IMG/VR virus record: IMGVR_UViG_3300017739_000050
Coordinates: 1-32,536 of that record
Source of the DNA: a virus
Reading direction: 5' to 3' (one strand)
Length of the DNA stretch: 32,536 nucleotides
Part shown: piece after piece, positions 31,152 through 32,536 of the stretch
Layout: each line of letters opens with the position of its first letter
Numbering within the stretch: the first letter of the stretch is position 1
Notes under the pieces: generated by a model
The model's database searches: none
What the model was told of the DNA's origin: nothing
The model's input: only the letters and a program-made list of their open reading frames with translations
Made by a program: the position numbers and the translations under genes

Positions 31152-31320
31152 AAATTTTGTAATTATAAGAGAGCTTGGCATACTTAAGCCTGGTATGCTT
31201 TGCTACTGCTTTGACGAAGATAAAGACTTTGTAAGGCTATGGTTTAACGTACCTGTCTTGGGCGACACTCAAGAAATTAAAATATCAAAGACACAGGCTT
31301 ACATTCTAAAGGAGAGATAA
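31135..31320 (+). CDS. Small beta-barrel-like protein
   Basis: A 61-aa protein with a GTG start inside the end of the preceding peptide. Pattern: NFVIIRELGILKPGMLCYCFDEDKDFVRLWFNVPVLGDTQEIKISKTQAYIL, a strand-rich module. Similar in feel to the KIGDLV proteins nearby, but that motif is absent. An alternative start is not evident. Function unknown. Confidence 0.35.
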   Translation: MTYKGKNFVIIRELGILKPGMLCYCFDEDKDFVRLWFNVPVLGDTQEIKISKTQAYILKER

Positions 31321-31583
31321 TGTTTAAAAAACTTTACACAAAATACTACAAAAGCCGAAAAACAGTATCAAAAGATCAGGCTAAAAAATTAAAAAAAGAC
31401 ATACTGGCGCTCAAAGAAGACGTCTATGCTCGTAGGAAACAAATTGAAAAATTTGAGCTGCTAATGCAAACCGACGAAGAACACAGGGACCGATATGCAC
31501 GCAGGGTGTCTGTACACAAAGAATTCATAAAAAGCTCCTTGGCTAAAATTGAAGAAATTGAGATGATTTTACTTGACAGTTAA
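31320..31583 (+). CDS. Small coiled-coil protein
   Basis: An 87-aa protein directly after a GGAGAG site, starting at the last base of the preceding stop. The first 15 residues are basic (FKKLYTKYYKSRKTVSK) and the remainder is a long charged helix (AKKLKKDILALKEDVYARRKQIEKFELL), consistent with a coiled coil. Its last codons form the -35 of promoter P9. Function unknown. Confidence 0.4.
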   Translation: MFKKLYTKYYKSRKTVSKDQAKKLKKDILALKEDVYARRKQIEKFELLMQTDEEHRDRYARRVSVHKEFIKSSLAKIEEIEMILLDS

Positions 31584-31601
31584 ACGATTGCATGTTATAA
31601 T
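31573..31601 (+). promoter_or_regulatory. Promoter P9 (sigma70-like)
   Basis: TTGACA at 31573-31578, 17-base spacer, TGT plus TATAAT at 31596-31601. It overlaps the end of the coiled-coil gene and drives the adenosine deaminase gene. Confidence 0.85.
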
Positions 31602-31622
31602 GTTAGTATCATTGGAGGAAAC

Positions 31623-32510
31623 ATGGTTGAACTACACTGCCATCTGGACGGTTCTATGCGGTTATCGACACTCACGGACCTTCTTAGGCAAAAGAACTTA
31701 GAAATACCAAATAAAATCAAGTTTTACCCCGGTATGGGGATTGATGAGGCACTGTCTCGGTTTAAGACAACACTGTCGATACTACAAGATCCAGAGTCCA
31801 TTGAGAGAGTTACTGAGGAAATTTGCTTGGATGCAATAGCTTTCGGACATTCATACACCGAGATACGTTTCGCCCCACAACTTCATCAGGGCGCTCCAAT
31901 CGAGAAGATAATCGATGCCGCCATCAGCGGTTTATCCGAACACTCATCGATTATCTTATGTGGACTATATGGAGAGCCACCTGACGTTCTAAATACTCTC
32001 GTTGAGATGGCAAGAGGCAAGCCGAGAGTTGTCGGTATAGATTTAGCAGGTGCACCATTGCCGACTCATCGTTGGTCCTTGATGGATTACATCGAACCAT
32101 TTGAGAAAGCTAAGAAATATGGAATAGGTCGAACTGTGCATGCCGGAGAAGGTCGATCTCCAAACGAGATTGAGGTCGCTATAAATTTTCTTCACGCACA
32201 AAGAATAGGCCACGGCACAACGCTAATGGAAAGCCGAAAGGTGCTCGACCTCGTCAGAGAAAGAGAAGTGACCATAGAGGCATGCATAACATCAAACTGG
32301 CACACTGGCGCTATAGACGCCCTGTCAAAACACCCTATCAAAAAGTGGATAGACGAAGATGTACGTGTCGCCATCTGTGCTGACAATACACTATTGTCTG
32401 ACACAATCTTGCCGATGGAGTATCGAAGGGCTGTCGCACACTGTGGACTGTCGTATCAAGATACAAAGAAATGTAAACAATATGCAATAGAGGCTTTATT
32501 TAGGAGGTAA
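31623..32510 (+). CDS. Adenosine deaminase-like enzyme
   Basis: A 295-aa TIM-barrel metalloenzyme of the adenosine/AMP deaminase family, which converts adenosine (and deoxyadenosine) to inosine. Zinc ligands and catalytic residues align: H5 and H7 in ELHCHLDGS, DLAG near 140-143, H173 and E176 in TVHAGEG, H197 in RIGHGT, and D254 in ICADNTLLSD. The second acidic residue of the NTDD motif is N, as in some bacterial forms. It starts very close to the first motif, so it is short compared with the 330-350-aa enzymes. GGAGG site behind promoter P9. Purine salvage or evasion of nucleotide-based host signalling are both possible. Confidence 0.88.
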   Translation: MVELHCHLDGSMRLSTLTDLLRQKNLEIPNKIKFYPGMGIDEALSRFKTTLSILQDPESIERVTEEICLDAIAFGHSYTEIRFAPQLHQGAPIEKIIDAAISGLSEHSSIILCGLYGEPPDVLNTLVEMARGKPRVVGIDLAGAPLPTHRWSLMDYIEPFEKAKKYGIGRTVHAGEGRSPNEIEVAINFLHAQRIGHGTTLMESRKVLDLVREREVTIEACITSNWHTGAIDALSKHPIKKWIDEDVRVAICADNTLLSDTILPMEYRRAVAHCGLSYQDTKKCKQYAIEALFRR

Positions 32511-32511
32511 C

Positions 32512-32536
32512 ATGAAGAAGTGTACAAAATGCGGAA
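32512..32536 (+). CDS. Start of a zinc-ribbon-like gene (cut by window end)
   Basis: ATG at 32512 with AGGAGG overlapping the adenosine deaminase stop. Only MKKCTKCG is visible, ending at the window edge. The CxxC suggests a small zinc-binding protein. The product cannot be described further. Confidence 0.45.

Noticed and set aside
1-32536. CRISPR array, insertion sequence or integrase
   Set aside because: No regularly spaced repeats, terminal inverted repeats or recombinase motifs were seen.

Overview
This window looks like part of the genome of a T4-like contractile-tailed bacteriophage (myovirus) with an AT-rich genome. Every supported gene lies on the + strand, genes are tightly packed and often overlap by 1 to 50 bases, and the gene set combines tail and baseplate proteins with a nearly complete phage replication, recombination and nucleotide toolkit. 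Strong Shine-Dalgarno sequences, near-consensus sigma70 promoters and two lipoproteins point to a Gram-negative, proteobacteria-like host. The host cannot be named from the sequence. A cobalamin-dependent ribonucleotide reductase and the overall gene mix would suit an aquatic phage, but that is inference.

Region 1 (14-10022) is the tail and baseplate module: a T4 baseplate-family protein, a small ORF that may be joined to it by ribosomal frameshifting, a 123-aa protein, the tape measure protein, a tail-tube-initiator-like protein, a LysM/gp53-like wedge protein, a very large hub-like protein and a conserved unknown. Region 2 (10022-12502) is three overlapping genes with no visible promoter of their own: a compact family A DNA polymerase, a divergent tubulin/FtsZ-like protein and a PD-(D/E)XK nuclease-like protein.

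Region 3 (12503-13594) is promoter-dense and holds minigenes, a small beta-barrel protein and a long structured leader. Region 4 (13595-17825) encodes gp32-type single-strand binding protein, a mini-lipoprotein, a fatty acid hydroxylase-like enzyme, a GHKL ATPase fused to a nuclease-like domain, and UvsX recombinase, closed by a strong terminator. Region 5 (17826-23223) holds a UvsE-type UV endonuclease, 5'-3' exonuclease, gp41/DnaB helicase, class II ribonucleotide reductase and an Hc1-like small protein.

Region 6 (23226-28146) starts with a promoter and structured leader and carries a GroES/gp31-like co-chaperonin, a GNAT-like protein, ThyX and four poorly known proteins. Region 7 (28130-31583) carries a J-domain protein, a larger lipoprotein, two cysteine-rich proteins, several small beta-barrel-like proteins and two tiny ORFs. 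Region 8 (31573-end) is an adenosine deaminase and the start of a zinc-ribbon-like gene.

The logic is host takeover plus autonomous DNA synthesis. UvsX, gp32, helicase, exonuclease and PolA form the replication and recombination core. NrdJ, ThyX and adenosine deaminase supply or remodel nucleotides. GroES-like and J-domain proteins adjust host chaperones. The least explained parts are the tubulin-like protein beside PolA, the GHKL-nuclease fusion, and the RNA leader of the gp32 gene.
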